Source: Azovibrio restrictus
GTDB lineage: Bacteria; Bacteroidota; Bacteroidia; Chitinophagales; Chitinophagaceae
NCBI GenBank assembly: GCA_029255605.1
Contig: JANLJF010000048.1
Span: 1-64,000 of the forward strand
Direction: 5' to 3'
Length of the DNA: 64,000 nt
Below are positions 50,748 to 59,038 of this stretch, in pieces (positions within the stretch are counted from its first letter, which is position 1; each line of letters begins with the position of its first letter). A program made the position numbers and the translations under genes. The notes beneath the pieces were generated by a model. The model made no database searches. It was not told the DNA's origin and saw only the letters and a list, made by a program, of their open reading frames with translations.

Positions 50748-52214
50748 ATGAAAAAGCTATCATATATACTCCTGATTATAACAATAACAATATTACCAGC
50801 CTGTAAAAAAACGCTGGATGTAAATAGGAATCCCAATAGTCCGGCCGATGTAACAGTGGTAGAACTTTTACCGTCAGCACAAATTTCAATTGGGCAGGTT
50901 ACAGGAAATTATTTTCAAATAGTCGGTGGCATTTGGGCGCAGTACTGGACACAAAATCCAAACTCGTCACAGTACAGACCCTTTGAGCAATATCAGCCTG
51001 AGCCCAGCTCACCTAATAATGCCTGGCAAGAATTGTATTCAGGTGCTTTATCAGACCTGCAAAAAATTGTTGAAAAAGCCGGTACAGCTGAAAATACGCG
51101 TAATTATACAGCAATAGCTAAAATACTACAAGGCTATACGTTTCAAATGCTGACGGATAATTTTGGTGATATACCCTTTACTGAAGCTTTAAAAGGCGAA
51201 TCTGCAAGTATCACAAGCCCAAAATACGATAGGCAGGAAGATGTATATAATGGCATTATTAATCTTGTAAAAGAAGGAAGAGATCTTATAACCTATGAAG
51301 GTGCCCATCCCGGCAGCGATGATCTGATATATAATGGCGACATGACTATGTGGGCCAAGTTTGCAAATACGCTGTTATTGCGAATGTATCTACGTTTGTC
51401 ATATCGCAATCCGGGTTTAGCACAGTCTGGTATTAGCGCTTTATATAGCGACGGTAATGGATTTATTATATTGCCAGACGAAACTGCTCAAATTAAATAT
51501 ACAAGCAGTCCGGGTAACACAAACCCTTTGTATTCAGAAATGGCAAATTTGAATTTTACGCAGAATTTAATTGCCAGCGCAACATCGGTTGATTCTTTAG
51601 GCGAAAGAGGCGATCCTCGTCTTTTTGTTTTTTATACAGGCGGTGCGGGATTGGAACAAGGTTATTATAGCATAAACCCTCCCGGGTCTTATTCAACCCC
51701 AAGTGCTACTGTAGGTGGCCTTGCCAGTAGTTCTGAATCGGGCCTAGCACCGGTTAAATTTATCACATCTTATGAAAGTTTATTTCTTCAGGCTGAGGCT
51801 GCAGCGCGGGGTTGGGCCGGTGGTGATGCAGGACAATTATACAGGGATGCTATTGTAGCCAACTTTAATGAGTATAAAGTTGCGCTTTTAGACATAGATG
51901 ATTCATTTGATGTTCAATATTATGTGGATAGTATTCATTTAATAAATATAGCACCATTTCCATCTGGTAGCGAGGAAAGAATAAAGGCTATCATCACAGA
52001 AAAATGGTATGCTATGAATGGCAACCAGAATATAGAAGCGTGGGCCGAATGGCGCAGAACAGGATACCCCGATTTCTTTACTGTTTCAAGAGCATCACGC
52101 ATCGGAAACCAGTTTCCTCAACGCTTGCCTTACCCTGAAATTGAAGTCACAAGGAATCTGAATTTCCCCGGGCAAAAACCGATGACAGAAAAAGTATGGT
52201 GGGACGCTAACTAA
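50748..52214 (+). CDS. SusD/RagB-family (SusD-like_2) outer-membrane lipoprotein
   Basis: 488 aa. The signal peptide ends in a lipobox (ITILPAC, lipidated Cys). The mature start KKTLDVNRNPNSPADVTVVELLPSAQISIGQV and the segments GGIWAQYWTQNPNSSQYRPFEQYQ and YTFQMLTDNFGDIPFTEAL are those of the SusD-like_2 subgroup. It contains TPR-like helices, and the C-terminal LPYPEIEVTRNLNF is also typical. It caps the SusC transporter and binds substrate at the cell surface. It is followed 11 bp later by a third lipoprotein gene. Confidence 0.93.
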   Translation: MKKLSYILLIITITILPACKKTLDVNRNPNSPADVTVVELLPSAQISIGQVTGNYFQIVGGIWAQYWTQNPNSSQYRPFEQYQPEPSSPNNAWQELYSGALSDLQKIVEKAGTAENTRNYTAIAKILQGYTFQMLTDNFGDIPFTEALKGESASITSPKYDRQEDVYNGIINLVKEGRDLITYEGAHPGSDDLIYNGDMTMWAKFANTLLLRMYLRLSYRNPGLAQSGISALYSDGNGFIILPDETAQIKYTSSPGNTNPLYSEMANLNFTQNLIASATSVDSLGERGDPRLFVFYTGGAGLEQGYYSINPPGSYSTPSATVGGLASSSESGLAPVKFITSYESLFLQAEAAARGWAGGDAGQLYRDAIVANFNEYKVALLDIDDSFDVQYYVDSIHLINIAPFPSGSEERIKAIITEKWYAMNGNQNIEAWAEWRRTGYPDFFTVSRASRIGNQFPQRLPYPEIEVTRNLNFPGQKPMTEKVWWDAN

Positions 52215-52225
52215 AAATTACAACT

Positions 52226-52867
52226 ATGAGAAAATTACTTTTAATAAGCATAATGATAATAGTGGCAGCAACGGCTTGCCGCAAAAGGAACGATGATGTA
52301 TCCAGAGTTGTAGTAGTGCCTACTATGCAGGTAGCCGGTGAGAAATTTATAAGCATCCGCGTGGGAGACCCAATGCCGGCAGATGACGGTGCTACAGTAA
52401 TAAATGATGCACCCCTGCAGGGTGACGCCAATGTTAAGGCTATTGAAAACACGGTGGATGTAAACACACCGGGAATGTATTATATGCTGTATCAAACCAA
52501 AACAAAAAATGGTTATACCGTAGGTGCAGCACGCTATGTGGCAGTTACTAATTATGTCGATACGGAAGACCTTTCTGGTGATTATAGTCGTGTAGGTACG
52601 CCCAGAGTTGTAAAAATTCAACGCTTAGCGCGTGGTCTTTATGTAAATAGAGACATGGGTGGTGCCGGCCTGTCAGATGCACTGTATTTTACAGTGATAA
52701 ATGATACAACGATAGCTGCCGGCCCACAGTTTTCAGAAACGATAGGCGACGTGATAGATACCAGAAGCGAATCATTATTAATAGAGCCCGATGCAGTGAC
52801 CATACGCTATGCATTGGATGCTCCCGGCTATGGTACTGCCGTACGTACGTTTGTAAAAGAAAAATAG
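52226..52867 (+). CDS. Lipoprotein of a SusCD locus (DUF5012/BT_2262-like)
   Basis: 213 aa with a lipobox (MIIVAATAC). The mature protein has an Ig-like domain (residues ~30-110: ISIRVGDPMPADDGATVINDAPLQGD, then NTPGMYYMLYQTKTKNGYTVGAARYVAVTN) and a second beta-rich domain. The layout resembles DUF5012 proteins that accompany SusC/SusD pairs and may contribute to surface binding. It is the last gene of the three-gene operon and is followed by a strong terminator. The ligand is unknown. Confidence 0.75.
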   Translation: MRKLLLISIMIIVAATACRKRNDDVSRVVVVPTMQVAGEKFISIRVGDPMPADDGATVINDAPLQGDANVKAIENTVDVNTPGMYYMLYQTKTKNGYTVGAARYVAVTNYVDTEDLSGDYSRVGTPRVVKIQRLARGLYVNRDMGGAGLSDALYFTVINDTTIAAGPQFSETIGDVIDTRSESLLIEPDAVTIRYALDAPGYGTAVRTFVKEK

Positions 52868-52897
52868 ATCGTGTGTTAGGAATTAACACCAAATGAG

Positions 52898-52926
52898 GTG
52901 GCTGAATGTTTTTCAGCCACTTTTTT
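52898..52926 (+). terminator. Intrinsic terminator of the SusCD operon
   Basis: GTGGCTGAA pairs with TTCAGCCAC across TGTTT, followed by T6; the ruvC stop codon lies at its end. Confidence 0.9.
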
Positions 52927-53518
52927 ATTTGAGCTTTATCCTGCCGGGGTTTTCTTGCATAAAGGCCGCCCAGCTATTTGTTTTAGCCCGTTTAGGCAAT
53001 GTTATCTTTTTAGCAGTTTCATCGGCGCCGGGTATACGGCTTTGGTAATGATGGCATAGTGCTACTGCTACTGCATCGGTAGCATCCATAAATTTTACAT
53101 CTTCCTGAAAGGCCAAAGTATGTTGCAGCATTTCCCATACCTGTTCTTTAGTGGCATTGCCACGGCCGGTTATAGATTGCTTTATCTTACGCGGGGCATA
53201 TTCTTCTGCATGCAGGCCAAAGCGCATAGCAGCTGCAATAGCTACGCCCTGTGCACGCCCTAACTTTAGCATACTCTGCACATTCTTGCCAAAGAAAGGG
53301 GCCTCGATGGCTACAGCTATGGGGCTGTGAATAGAAATAAGTGTTTCCATCTTTTTGTAGATCAATGCCAGCCTTTCTGCATGATCCTTATTTTTTGCCA
53401 GTTGCAATACCCCCATTTCCACCAGCGAAACCTTATTTTTGTTGACAGCAATAAGGCCATAGCCCATAACAAGCGTACCGGGGTCTATACCAAGGATAAT
53501 ATGGGAATCTTGCGACAA
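52925..53518 (-). CDS. ruvC: Holliday junction resolvase RuvC
   Basis: Catalytic residues are visible: the first Asp in ILGIDPGTLVMGYG, Glu in VAIEAPFFGKN, and the DATDAVAVALCHH segment near the C-terminus. The best start is TTG at 53518 (LSQDSHIILGIDPG), giving ~197 aa; a TAnnTTTG box lies upstream. The ORF-track start at 53560 would lie upstream of that promoter. RuvC cleaves four-way junctions during recombination; ruvA/ruvB are not in the window. It shares a 13-bp intergenic gap with a divergent gene. Confidence 0.9.
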   Translation of the reverse strand: MSQDSHIILGIDPGTLVMGYGLIAVNKNKVSLVEMGVLQLAKNKDHAERLALIYKKMETLISIHSPIAVAIEAPFFGKNVQSMLKLGRAQGVAIAAAMRFGLHAEEYAPRKIKQSITGRGNATKEQVWEMLQHTLAFQEDVKFMDATDAVAVALCHHYQSRIPGADETAKKITLPKRAKTNSWAAFMQENPGRIKLK

Positions 53519-53531
53519 AGGACGGAATGAT

Positions 53532-54473
53532 TTGAACAAAAATACCAAAATATGGCTCAACTATGTGCTGGGCGGCATTATTTCCATTTTGCTTTTATGG
53601 GGAATATACCTGCAGGTGCAAAAGCAATTGCAGCGTATTGATAGCAATGCCATCTGGAACACCGGGCCGCATTACTTGCTATATCTTACGATAATATTGA
53701 TGCCGCTGAACCTGGCACTGGAGGCTAAAAAATGGCAGTTGCTGGCAAAGTCGGCACAACCAATAGCCTATAGACAGGCACTTACCAGCTTGCTGGCAGG
53801 CATTGCATTTTCCATCATTACACCCAACCGTATCGGTGAGTATCCCGGCAGGTTGTTATACCTGAAAAGAAAGAACACGCTTCGCCTTATAGGTGTTGCT
53901 GTATTGGGTGCTGTAGCGCAAATGCTTACTTTATTCCTGTATGGCCTGGTAGGTTTGGTATATTATAATATTGCTTTCCCCGGCACAATACAAACCGTAG
54001 TGCTGGTGGCTTGTGCCGTGTGCACTGTTATCATTGGCCTGGTTTACTGGCGCTTTGATACATGGATGCCCCTGATAGAACGGGTGAAATGGCTGCGGAA
54101 GTATAATGTATATGGCAAGTTGTTAAAACGATTTACGGCTAAGCAACAGTTAACAATACTTTTAATATCACTGTTCCGGTTCGCTATTTATACGGCACAG
54201 TATTTGATTTTGCTACGATGGATGCATGTATATATGCCACTGGCGGAAGGGTTTATGATGGCAGCCCTCTTTTTCTGGGTTATATCAGTGATACCGTCTG
54301 TAACACTGGTAGAGCTTGGAGAGCGCGGGCAGGTAGGTCTTTACCTTTTCCATCATTTTTCAGATAACACAGTAGGCATATTGGGCGCCACTGTAGGCGT
54401 GTGGTGTATCAACCTGATAATTCCTGCAGTTGTTGGCAGCATTTTACTATTTCGTATGAGGCTGCTGCGTTAA
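53532..54473 (+). CDS. Lysylphosphatidylglycerol synthase-type transmembrane protein (UPF0104-like)
   Basis: 313 aa with about eight membrane helices. The pattern WLNYVLGGIISILLLWGIYLQV, then LLAGIAFSIITPNRIGEYPGRLLYL and LLRWMHVYMPLAEGFM, is typical of the lysylphosphatidylglycerol synthase/flippase membrane domain family. Only the membrane domain is present; no lysyltransferase (MprF C-terminal) domain follows. A role in lipid flipping or sugar export is inferred. The start is TTG 53532 because no ATG exists upstream of the first helix. Confidence 0.75.
   Translation: MNKNTKIWLNYVLGGIISILLLWGIYLQVQKQLQRIDSNAIWNTGPHYLLYLTIILMPLNLALEAKKWQLLAKSAQPIAYRQALTSLLAGIAFSIITPNRIGEYPGRLLYLKRKNTLRLIGVAVLGAVAQMLTLFLYGLVGLVYYNIAFPGTIQTVVLVACAVCTVIIGLVYWRFDTWMPLIERVKWLRKYNVYGKLLKRFTAKQQLTILLISLFRFAIYTAQYLILLRWMHVYMPLAEGFMMAALFFWVISVIPSVTLVELGERGQVGLYLFHHFSDNTVGILGATVGVWCINLIIPAVVGSILLFRMRLLR
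53537..53544 (-). promoter_or_regulatory. TAnnTTTG -7 element of ruvC
   Basis: Minus-strand TATTTTTG ends 18 nt before the TTG start of ruvC and lies within the first codons of the divergent membrane-protein gene. Confidence 0.5.
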
Positions 54474-54517
54474 TGTTTCTTTGTATTTATTATGATTCAA
54501 AAGCATGATATTTGAAT

Positions 54518-55318
54518 ATGTTGAATAGAGGTAGGATAATAGCGATCGTTGCCCTGTTGCTCATCAGTATTGCTTCGTATGCCCAAAATGATTTTTGCGG
54601 GATAAAGAATACAAGTTTCAAAGAGGGTGAACGGCTGGTATTCAAAGTATATTATAATATGGGTGCCATATGGGTTGGCGCGGGGTATGCCACATTTAAT
54701 ACTACTCTTGAAGATTTGAATGGCCGGAAAGTGTATCATGTAGTGGGTGATGGTAAAACCATGAAATCTTATGAATGGTTTTATAAAGTGCGCGATAAGT
54801 ATGAGACCTATATTGATGTGGAAACAATGTTGCCGGCAAAATTTATAAGGAATGTGGATGAAGGCGGGTTTAAAATTTATAACAATGTAACCTTCAATCA
54901 AAACATAGGGCAGGCTATATCTACTAACGGGGTGTATAAAGTACCAAAATGCATACAGGACGTACTATCTGCCATCTATTATGCCCGAAATATCGATTAT
55001 AGCAAATACAAACCGGGAGATAAGATACCTTTCAGTATGTTTCTGGACGACCAGGTATACAATTTATATATACGATATATAGGTAAGGAAAGAGTTACAA
55101 CCAAATACGGTACTTTCAATGCTATCAAGATCAGCCCGTTGCTGATAGAAGGTACTATATTTAAAGGTGGTGAAAAGATGATGGTATGGGTGAGCGATGA
55201 TGCCAACCGTATCCCGGTACGGGTAGATAGCCCCATATTGGTAGGCAGCATAAAAGTAGATCTTGTAGGTTACGATAAACTACGCAACCCGTTTACTGCA
55301 CTAATCAGTAAAAAGTAA
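54518..55318 (+). CDS. DUF3108 domain-containing exported protein
   Basis: About 266 aa from ATG 54518 with a signal peptide (MLNRGRIIAIVALLLISIASYAQ). The body matches DUF3108: FKEGERLVFKVYYNMGAIWVGAGYATF at the start, YETYIDVETMLPAKFIRNVDEGG in the middle and VWVSDDANRIPVRVDSPILVGSIKVDL at the end, a beta-barrel-like lipid-binding fold. Its function is unknown; in other bacteria relatives localise to the periplasm. It is followed by a terminator and then the TAL operon. Confidence 0.85.
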   Translation: MLNRGRIIAIVALLLISIASYAQNDFCGIKNTSFKEGERLVFKVYYNMGAIWVGAGYATFNTTLEDLNGRKVYHVVGDGKTMKSYEWFYKVRDKYETYIDVETMLPAKFIRNVDEGGFKIYNNVTFNQNIGQAISTNGVYKVPKCIQDVLSAIYYARNIDYSKYKPGDKIPFSMFLDDQVYNLYIRYIGKERVTTKYGTFNAIKISPLLIEGTIFKGGEKMMVWVSDDANRIPVRVDSPILVGSIKVDLVGYDKLRNPFTALISKK

Positions 55319-55342
55319 GTACTCCACGGTATTTTTAATATG

Positions 55343-55380
55343 AAAGGTTGCAGAATAGTAGTTGCGACCTTTTCTTTTTA
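55343..55380 (+). terminator. Intrinsic terminator after the DUF3108 gene
   Basis: AAAGGTTGC pairs with GCGACCTTT (one G-T wobble) across a 12-nt loop, followed by TCTTTTTAT. Confidence 0.65.
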
Positions 55381-55388
55381 TATTTTTG
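55381..55388 (+). promoter_or_regulatory. TAnnTTTG -7 element of the TAL-fabG-KS operon
   Basis: TATTTTTG ends 28 nt before ATG 55417, directly behind the upstream terminator. Confidence 0.55.
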
Positions 55389-55416
55389 CACACTTTACTA
55401 ATTATCCTTATTGAAT

Positions 55417-56970
55417 ATGATTTCCCTTGGTGGCAAGCCCCTCGACCTTGCGGTTTTTGAACAAATAGTGCTCCAGGAAAAGGAGGTGACCATTTCAGCA
55501 CCTGCTATAAAGGATGTAACACGCAGCTATGACTTTCTCCGTTCTTTCTCGAAAGACAAACTGATATATGGCATCAACACCGGTTTTGGCCCCATGGCAC
55601 AATACCGCATTAATGATGATGACCGTAAGCAATTACAATATAACCTTATCCGCAGTCATAGTTCAGGTATGGGCCAGTTGCTATCGCCCAAGCACAGCAG
55701 GGCTATGCTGCTGGCAAGGCTAAACACGATGCTGTTGGGCTATTCGGGTATCCATCCGGATACGGTTCAACTGATGACTGACCTGCTGAACAATGAAGCT
55801 TACCCTTGTGTATATGCGCATGGTGGTGTAGGTGCCAGTGGAGATTTGGTGCAGCTGGCACACCTGGCACTGGGGCTGATAGGTGAAGGTAACTTTTGGT
55901 TCAAAGGAAGGGTAACCCCGGCTAAAGAAGTATTTAAGAAACTAGGCCTGAAACCAATGGATATTTACATCCGCGAAGGGCTGGGTATGCTGAATGGTAC
56001 ATCGGCCATGACGGGTATCGGCGGCGTGAATGTGATTATGGCACACAGGCTAGTAAGGTGGAGTATGCTGATGTCGCTGATGGTGAATGAAATGATGGAA
56101 GCTTATGATGACCACTTCTCTGCCGAACTGAATAATGTAAAGCAACATCGTGGACAACGCGCCGTAGCCGAATGGATGCGCACACTTGGCAACGATAGCA
56201 AACTGTTGCGCAAGCGCCACGAACACCTGTATGATAAGAAGGTGACAGAAGATGTGATAGAAGATAAAGTACAGGAATACTATTCACTACGCTGCGTGCC
56301 GCAGATACTGGGGCCGGTGTTTGATACGGTGCTGAATACAGAACAGGTTATCATCAACGAACTGAACTCTGTAAACGACAACCCGGTAGTAGACCGCAAG
56401 AATAAAAACATCTTCCACGGAGGCAACTTCCACGGAGATTATATAGCGCTGGAAATGGATAAGCTGAAAATAGCGGTAACGAAGCTATCGATGCTTTCTG
56501 AGCGTCAACTGAACTTCTTGCTGAACCCACACCTGAACCAGAAACTGCCACCATTTGCCAATGCCGGTAAACTGGGCCTGAACTTTGGTATTCAGGGTAT
56601 GCAATACCCTGCTACATCTACCGTTGCAGAAAACCAGACGCTCAGCAACCCAATGTACATCCACAGCATACCTAACAATAACGACAACCAGGATATTGTA
56701 AGCATGGGTTGCAATGCTGCTATGATGTGCAGTCGCGTAATAGATAATGCCTACGAAGTGCTGGCCGTAGAGGCTGTAGCACTAGTACAGGCAATAGACC
56801 TGCGCGGCTTTAGCAATAAACTGGCACCATCTACCAAATGGATGTATAATGGTGTGCGCAAACTGTTCCCATTCTTCAAAGAAGATTTTTCTGCTTCAAG
56901 CAACCTGCAGCAAGTGAAAGAATGGATGGCGGAAACGGATATCATTGCACAGTTTAAGAATAAGATATAG
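55417..56970 (+). CDS. Aromatic amino-acid (tyrosine) ammonia-lyase, flexirubin type
   Basis: 517 aa. The MIO cofactor-forming Ala-Ser-Gly lies in GGVGASGDLVQLAHLAL (residues 140-142). LIYGINTGFGPMAQYRI, QYNLIRSHSSGMG and NPMYIHSIPNNNDNQDIVSMG closely match, from memory, the characterised tyrosine ammonia-lyase of Flavobacterium johnsoniae (FjTAL) rather than HutH. The selectivity pair is Ser-His (80-81), as in FjTAL; a histidase cannot be excluded on that pair alone. It should convert tyrosine to 4-coumarate. The two following genes, a ketoreductase and a ketosynthase, fit extension of that starter to an aryl polyene. Confidence 0.85.
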   Translation: MISLGGKPLDLAVFEQIVLQEKEVTISAPAIKDVTRSYDFLRSFSKDKLIYGINTGFGPMAQYRINDDDRKQLQYNLIRSHSSGMGQLLSPKHSRAMLLARLNTMLLGYSGIHPDTVQLMTDLLNNEAYPCVYAHGGVGASGDLVQLAHLALGLIGEGNFWFKGRVTPAKEVFKKLGLKPMDIYIREGLGMLNGTSAMTGIGGVNVIMAHRLVRWSMLMSLMVNEMMEAYDDHFSAELNNVKQHRGQRAVAEWMRTLGNDSKLLRKRHEHLYDKKVTEDVIEDKVQEYYSLRCVPQILGPVFDTVLNTEQVIINELNSVNDNPVVDRKNKNIFHGGNFHGDYIALEMDKLKIAVTKLSMLSERQLNFLLNPHLNQKLPPFANAGKLGLNFGIQGMQYPATSTVAENQTLSNPMYIHSIPNNNDNQDIVSMGCNAAMMCSRVIDNAYEVLAVEAVALVQAIDLRGFSNKLAPSTKWMYNGVRKLFPFFKEDFSASSNLQQVKEWMAETDIIAQFKNKI

Positions 56971-57006
56971 TAGGGACAATCATTTTTGATTTTTATTTGA
57001 CTTGAT

Positions 57007-57735
57007 ATGAAATATGCATTGGTAACAGGAGGCTCTCGCGGTATAGGCCGTGCTACCTGCTTAAAGTTGGCAGAACTGGGCTATAATGTTATTGTAAACT
57101 ATAAAGGCAATAAAGCTGCTGCAGAAGAAACAGCAGCAATGGTGAAGGAGAAAGGTGTGGATGCACAGGTGATGAATTTTGATGTAGCCAACAAAGAAAA
57201 TGTGCAGGAAGTATTGGGCGCATGGATGGAAACTAACAAAGAGAACATCATAGAAGTGCTGGTAAATAATGCGGGCATCAGGCAGGATACACTGCTGATG
57301 AGCATGACCGATGAGCAATGGGATGATGTGCTGGATACCAGCCTGCGTGGCATGTACAATGTAACCAAAACAGTACTGAACCCAATGCTGATGAACCGTT
57401 ATGGCCGTATAATCAATATGGTATCGCTGAGTGGTATAAAGGGTATGCCGGGCCAGGTAAACTATAGTGCTGCAAAGGCGGGCATGATAGGTGCTACCAA
57501 AGCATTGGCACAGGAAATAGCAAAACGCAACATTACAGTGAATGCAATAGCACCTGGGTTCATAAAAACAGATATGACCGAGGAACTGAACGAAAAAGAA
57601 CTGGTAAACCTGATACCTATGAAACGCTTTGGTACGGCTGAAGAAGTAGCTGACCTGGTAGGTTTCCTGGTATCGAAAAATGCAGGGTATATAAGCGGGC
57701 AAGTGATCTCTATAAACGGGGCACTGTACACATAA
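57007..57735 (+). CDS. 3-oxoacyl-ACP reductase (FabG-type SDR)
   Basis: 242 aa. Cofactor motif TGGSRGIGR (NADPH type), VNNAG, and the catalytic Ser-Tyr-Lys in NMVSLSGIKGMPGQVNYSAAKAG are intact, as is the C-terminal GYISGQVISINGALYT. It reduces 3-oxoacyl-ACP intermediates. It is 36 bp after the ammonia-lyase and 16 bp before the ketosynthase, so it most likely serves the same polyene chain and not general fatty-acid synthesis. The primary FabG would be elsewhere. Confidence 0.85.
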   Translation: MKYALVTGGSRGIGRATCLKLAELGYNVIVNYKGNKAAAEETAAMVKEKGVDAQVMNFDVANKENVQEVLGAWMETNKENIIEVLVNNAGIRQDTLLMSMTDEQWDDVLDTSLRGMYNVTKTVLNPMLMNRYGRIINMVSLSGIKGMPGQVNYSAAKAGMIGATKALAQEIAKRNITVNAIAPGFIKTDMTEELNEKELVNLIPMKRFGTAEEVADLVGFLVSKNAGYISGQVISINGALYT

Positions 57736-57751
57736 AAAATATTAGAGCAAG

Positions 57752-58972
57752 ATGAGTCGTGTTGTTATTACAGGTTTAGGTATCTATTCTTCATTGGGTA
57801 AAAGCAAGGAAGAAGTAGCAAAGTCTTTGTTTGAAGGCAAGTCGGGCATTATACTCGACCCTGCCCGTAAGGAACTGGGCTATCGTAGTGGCCTTACCGG
57901 TTTTGTAGAGCGCCCGCAACTGAAAGGCCTGCTCGACCGTCGTTCGCGCATTATGATGCCCGAGCATGCAGAGTTTGCCTATATGGCTACGCTGGAAGCT
58001 ATGGCACAGGCGGGTATGACAACCGAATATTTTGAACAATATGAAACCGGCATAGTATATGGCAACGATAGCTGTGCCCAACCGGTAATAGAAGGTATAG
58101 ACCTGGTGCGGGAAAAGAAAGATACCATGCTGGTAGGTTCCGGTTCTGTATTCCAGGTGCTGAATAGTACGGTTACTATGAACCTCGCTACTATCTTCAA
58201 ACTACGTGGTATCAATTTCTCTATCAGTGCGGCATGTGCCAGTGGTTCGCATTCTATTGGCCTGGGTTATCTTTTTATAAAACAAGGCCTGCAAGATCGT
58301 GTGATATGTGGTGGTGCGCAGGAAATTAATATTTATTCGATGCCCAATTTTGATGCATTGGGAACATTCAGCATTCGTGAAGATGAACCGGCAAGGGCGT
58401 CGCGCCCCTTCGACCGTGACAGGGATGGCCTGGTGCCCGGTGGCGGCGCTGCAACGGTGATACTGGAAAGCCTGGAAAGTGCGCAGGAACGTGGTGCCAC
58501 TATACTGGCAGAAGTGTTGGGTTATGGCTTTTCCTCAAACGGACAGCATATCAGTAACCCCAGTACAGAAGGACAAGTACGCTCTATAAGCCGTGCACTG
58601 AAAGACAGCGGCTTTATAGCGGCTGATATACAATATATAAACGCACACGCTACCAGCACGCCTGCAGGCGATGGCAGCGAGGCAGAAGCGATATATGAAG
58701 TGTTTGGCAGCAAAGTGCCCGTAAGCAGCACCAAGAGTATGACCGGCCATGAATGCTGGATGGCGGGGGCCAGCGAAATTGTTTATAGCATGCTGATGAT
58801 GCAAAATGGTTTCATTGCCCCGAACATCAATTTTGAAAACCCGGATGAACATAGTGCCAAGATCAATGTGATACCCGAAACACTGAAAAAAGACTTCAGT
58901 CTCTTCCTTTCCAATTCCTTTGGCTTCGGCGGTACCAATTCTTCATTGGTGGTTAAGCGGTGGGAGAAGTAA
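57752..58972 (+). CDS. Beta-ketoacyl synthase (type II, FabF-like)
   Basis: 406 aa with an intact Cys-His-His triad: Cys162 in SAACASGSHS, His299 in YINAHATSTPAGDGSEAEA and His333 in STKSMTGHECWMAGASE. It condenses acyl-ACP and malonyl-ACP. Aryl-polyene and flexirubin clusters use such enzymes next to an aromatic starter and reductase. Those clusters usually include a second ketosynthase/chain-length factor, ACP, dehydratase and resorcinol-forming DarA/DarB, none of which are here. A perfect terminator follows, closing a three-gene operon. Confidence 0.88.
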   Translation: MSRVVITGLGIYSSLGKSKEEVAKSLFEGKSGIILDPARKELGYRSGLTGFVERPQLKGLLDRRSRIMMPEHAEFAYMATLEAMAQAGMTTEYFEQYETGIVYGNDSCAQPVIEGIDLVREKKDTMLVGSGSVFQVLNSTVTMNLATIFKLRGINFSISAACASGSHSIGLGYLFIKQGLQDRVICGGAQEINIYSMPNFDALGTFSIREDEPARASRPFDRDRDGLVPGGGAATVILESLESAQERGATILAEVLGYGFSSNGQHISNPSTEGQVRSISRALKDSGFIAADIQYINAHATSTPAGDGSEAEAIYEVFGSKVPVSSTKSMTGHECWMAGASEIVYSMLMMQNGFIAPNINFENPDEHSAKINVIPETLKKDFSLFLSNSFGFGGTNSSLVVKRWEK

Positions 58973-58987
58973 CCTTATTATTAAATA

Positions 58988-59022
58988 AAAGAAACAGCCC
59001 CGCATTGCAGGGCTGTTTCTTT
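58988..59022. terminator. Perfect bidirectional terminator between KS and DUF5606 genes
   Basis: AAAGAAACAGCCC pairs exactly (13 bp) with GGGCTGTTTCTTT across a 9-nt loop. Confidence 0.92.
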
Positions 59023-59038
59023 ATAAAAGAGGTAAGTA

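Noticed and set aside
55417-56970. Annotation as histidine ammonia-lyase (HutH)
   Set aside because: Overall similarity to FjTAL-type sequences and the FabG/ketosynthase neighbours favour a tyrosine enzyme; no hut genes are nearby.
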